Assembly: GCA_902801365.1 (NCBI GenBank)
Contig: CADCHY010000009.1
Coordinates: forward strand, 1 to 53,021
Source of the DNA: an uncultured Succiniclasticum sp.
GTDB taxonomy: Bacteria > Bacillota > Negativicutes > Acidaminococcales > Acidaminococcaceae
DNA: 53,021 bases
Reading direction: 5' to 3'
Part shown: piece after piece, positions 52,828 through 53,021 of the stretch
Layout of the letters: every line of letters begins with the position of its first letter
Numbering within the stretch: position 1 is the first letter of the stretch
Notes under the pieces: model-generated
Told to the model about the DNA's origin: nothing
Database searches by the model: none
Seen by the model: only the letters and a program-made list of their open reading frames with translations
Translations under genes and position numbers: made by a program

Positions 52828-52849
52828 ACCTAATAAAAATCCGAATTTG

Positions 52850-53021
52850 TCATACTGATCCACCGATGCTGTTCTTATCGGTCATCTGTAATTTTTCATC
52901 AAGACTATAAACTCTGTTACCATTCAGACAATCCAGGAAGTATTTCCATTCAGCATCTGCAACCACTTCTTCCCCTGACGCATAATGCAAAAGAGAAAAA
53001 TAAGAATCCATAGCAAGCATA
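52850..53021 (-). CDS. Partial hypothetical protein, cut by the right edge
   Basis: A minus-strand frame is open from the window edge to a TGA at 52850-52852. The end of the protein includes DSYFSLLHYASGEEVVADA and WKYFLDCLNGNRVYSLDEK, then LQMTDKNSIGGSV. It looks like coding sequence but I do not recognise the family. It converges with the XRE gene. The start lies outside the window. Confidence 0.45.
   Translation of the reverse strand, partial: MLAMDSYFSLLHYASGEEVVADAEWKYFLDCLNGNRVYSLDEKLQMTDKNSIGGSV

Overview
The window looks like a chromosomal segment of an anaerobic, gut-type bacterium of the Firmicutes, most likely a diderm Negativicute (Acidaminococcaceae/Veillonellales-like). Grounds: strong AGGAGG-type ribosome sites, ferredoxin-linked 2-oxoacid oxidoreductase, reverse rubrerythrin, an MmeI-like enzyme and clostridial-type mobile genes, together with an ArnT-like GT-C transferase typical of cells with an outer membrane. 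The taxon is an inference; there is no rRNA or marker gene here to settle it.

Layout. (1) 1-10114 is a composite mobile region: a truncated type I restriction HsdR tail at the left edge; a five-gene minus-strand cassette (5535 to 802) made of a large serine recombinase with an unusual C-terminus, two small proteins that repeat that C-terminus, and two ParB-like proteins; a divergent pair of paralogous XRE regulators around ACTATAGT operators; then a small tyrosine-integrase element (repressor, two excisionase-like HTH proteins, an acidic protein, integrase) abutting the 3' end of tRNA-Arg. (2) 10115-43410 is core chromosome: a GT-C/GT2 glycosyltransferase pair, tRNA-Gly, a C_GCAxxG_C_C protein, tRNA-Pro, reverse rubrerythrin, a MOP-family flippase, an M23 peptidase, NagA with an insertion, an acyl-CoA ligase, korDABC, metNI, a YerC/TrpR-like regulator followed by a full hisZGDCBHAF(IE) operon, a CBS-type Mn pyrophosphatase plus ROK kinase, a copper operon (csoR, copA fused to copZ), diaminopropionate ammonia-lyase, a zinc-ribbon DUF805 protein, a small secreted protein and tRNA-Ala. 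(3) 43411-53021 is a second accessory region: an XRE regulator, an MmeI-like restriction-modification enzyme, a two-gene operon of a UvrD/HelD-like helicase and a membrane-anchored coiled-coil Mrr-like nuclease, a nested inverted-repeat region resembling a transfer or replication origin, another XRE regulator, and a partial gene at the edge.

How they work together. The his genes form one near-continuous operon lacking only histidinol-phosphate phosphatase, probably controlled by the overlapping upstream TrpR-like gene. The kor genes encode one four-subunit enzyme. The copper genes show a textbook CsoR promoter with two operators, a leader hairpin, and a CopA-CopZ fusion that carries its own internal ribosome site. 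The most interesting under-described systems are the recombinase/ParB-like cassette with its triplicated module and the helicase plus membrane-nuclease pair in the right-hand defence region.
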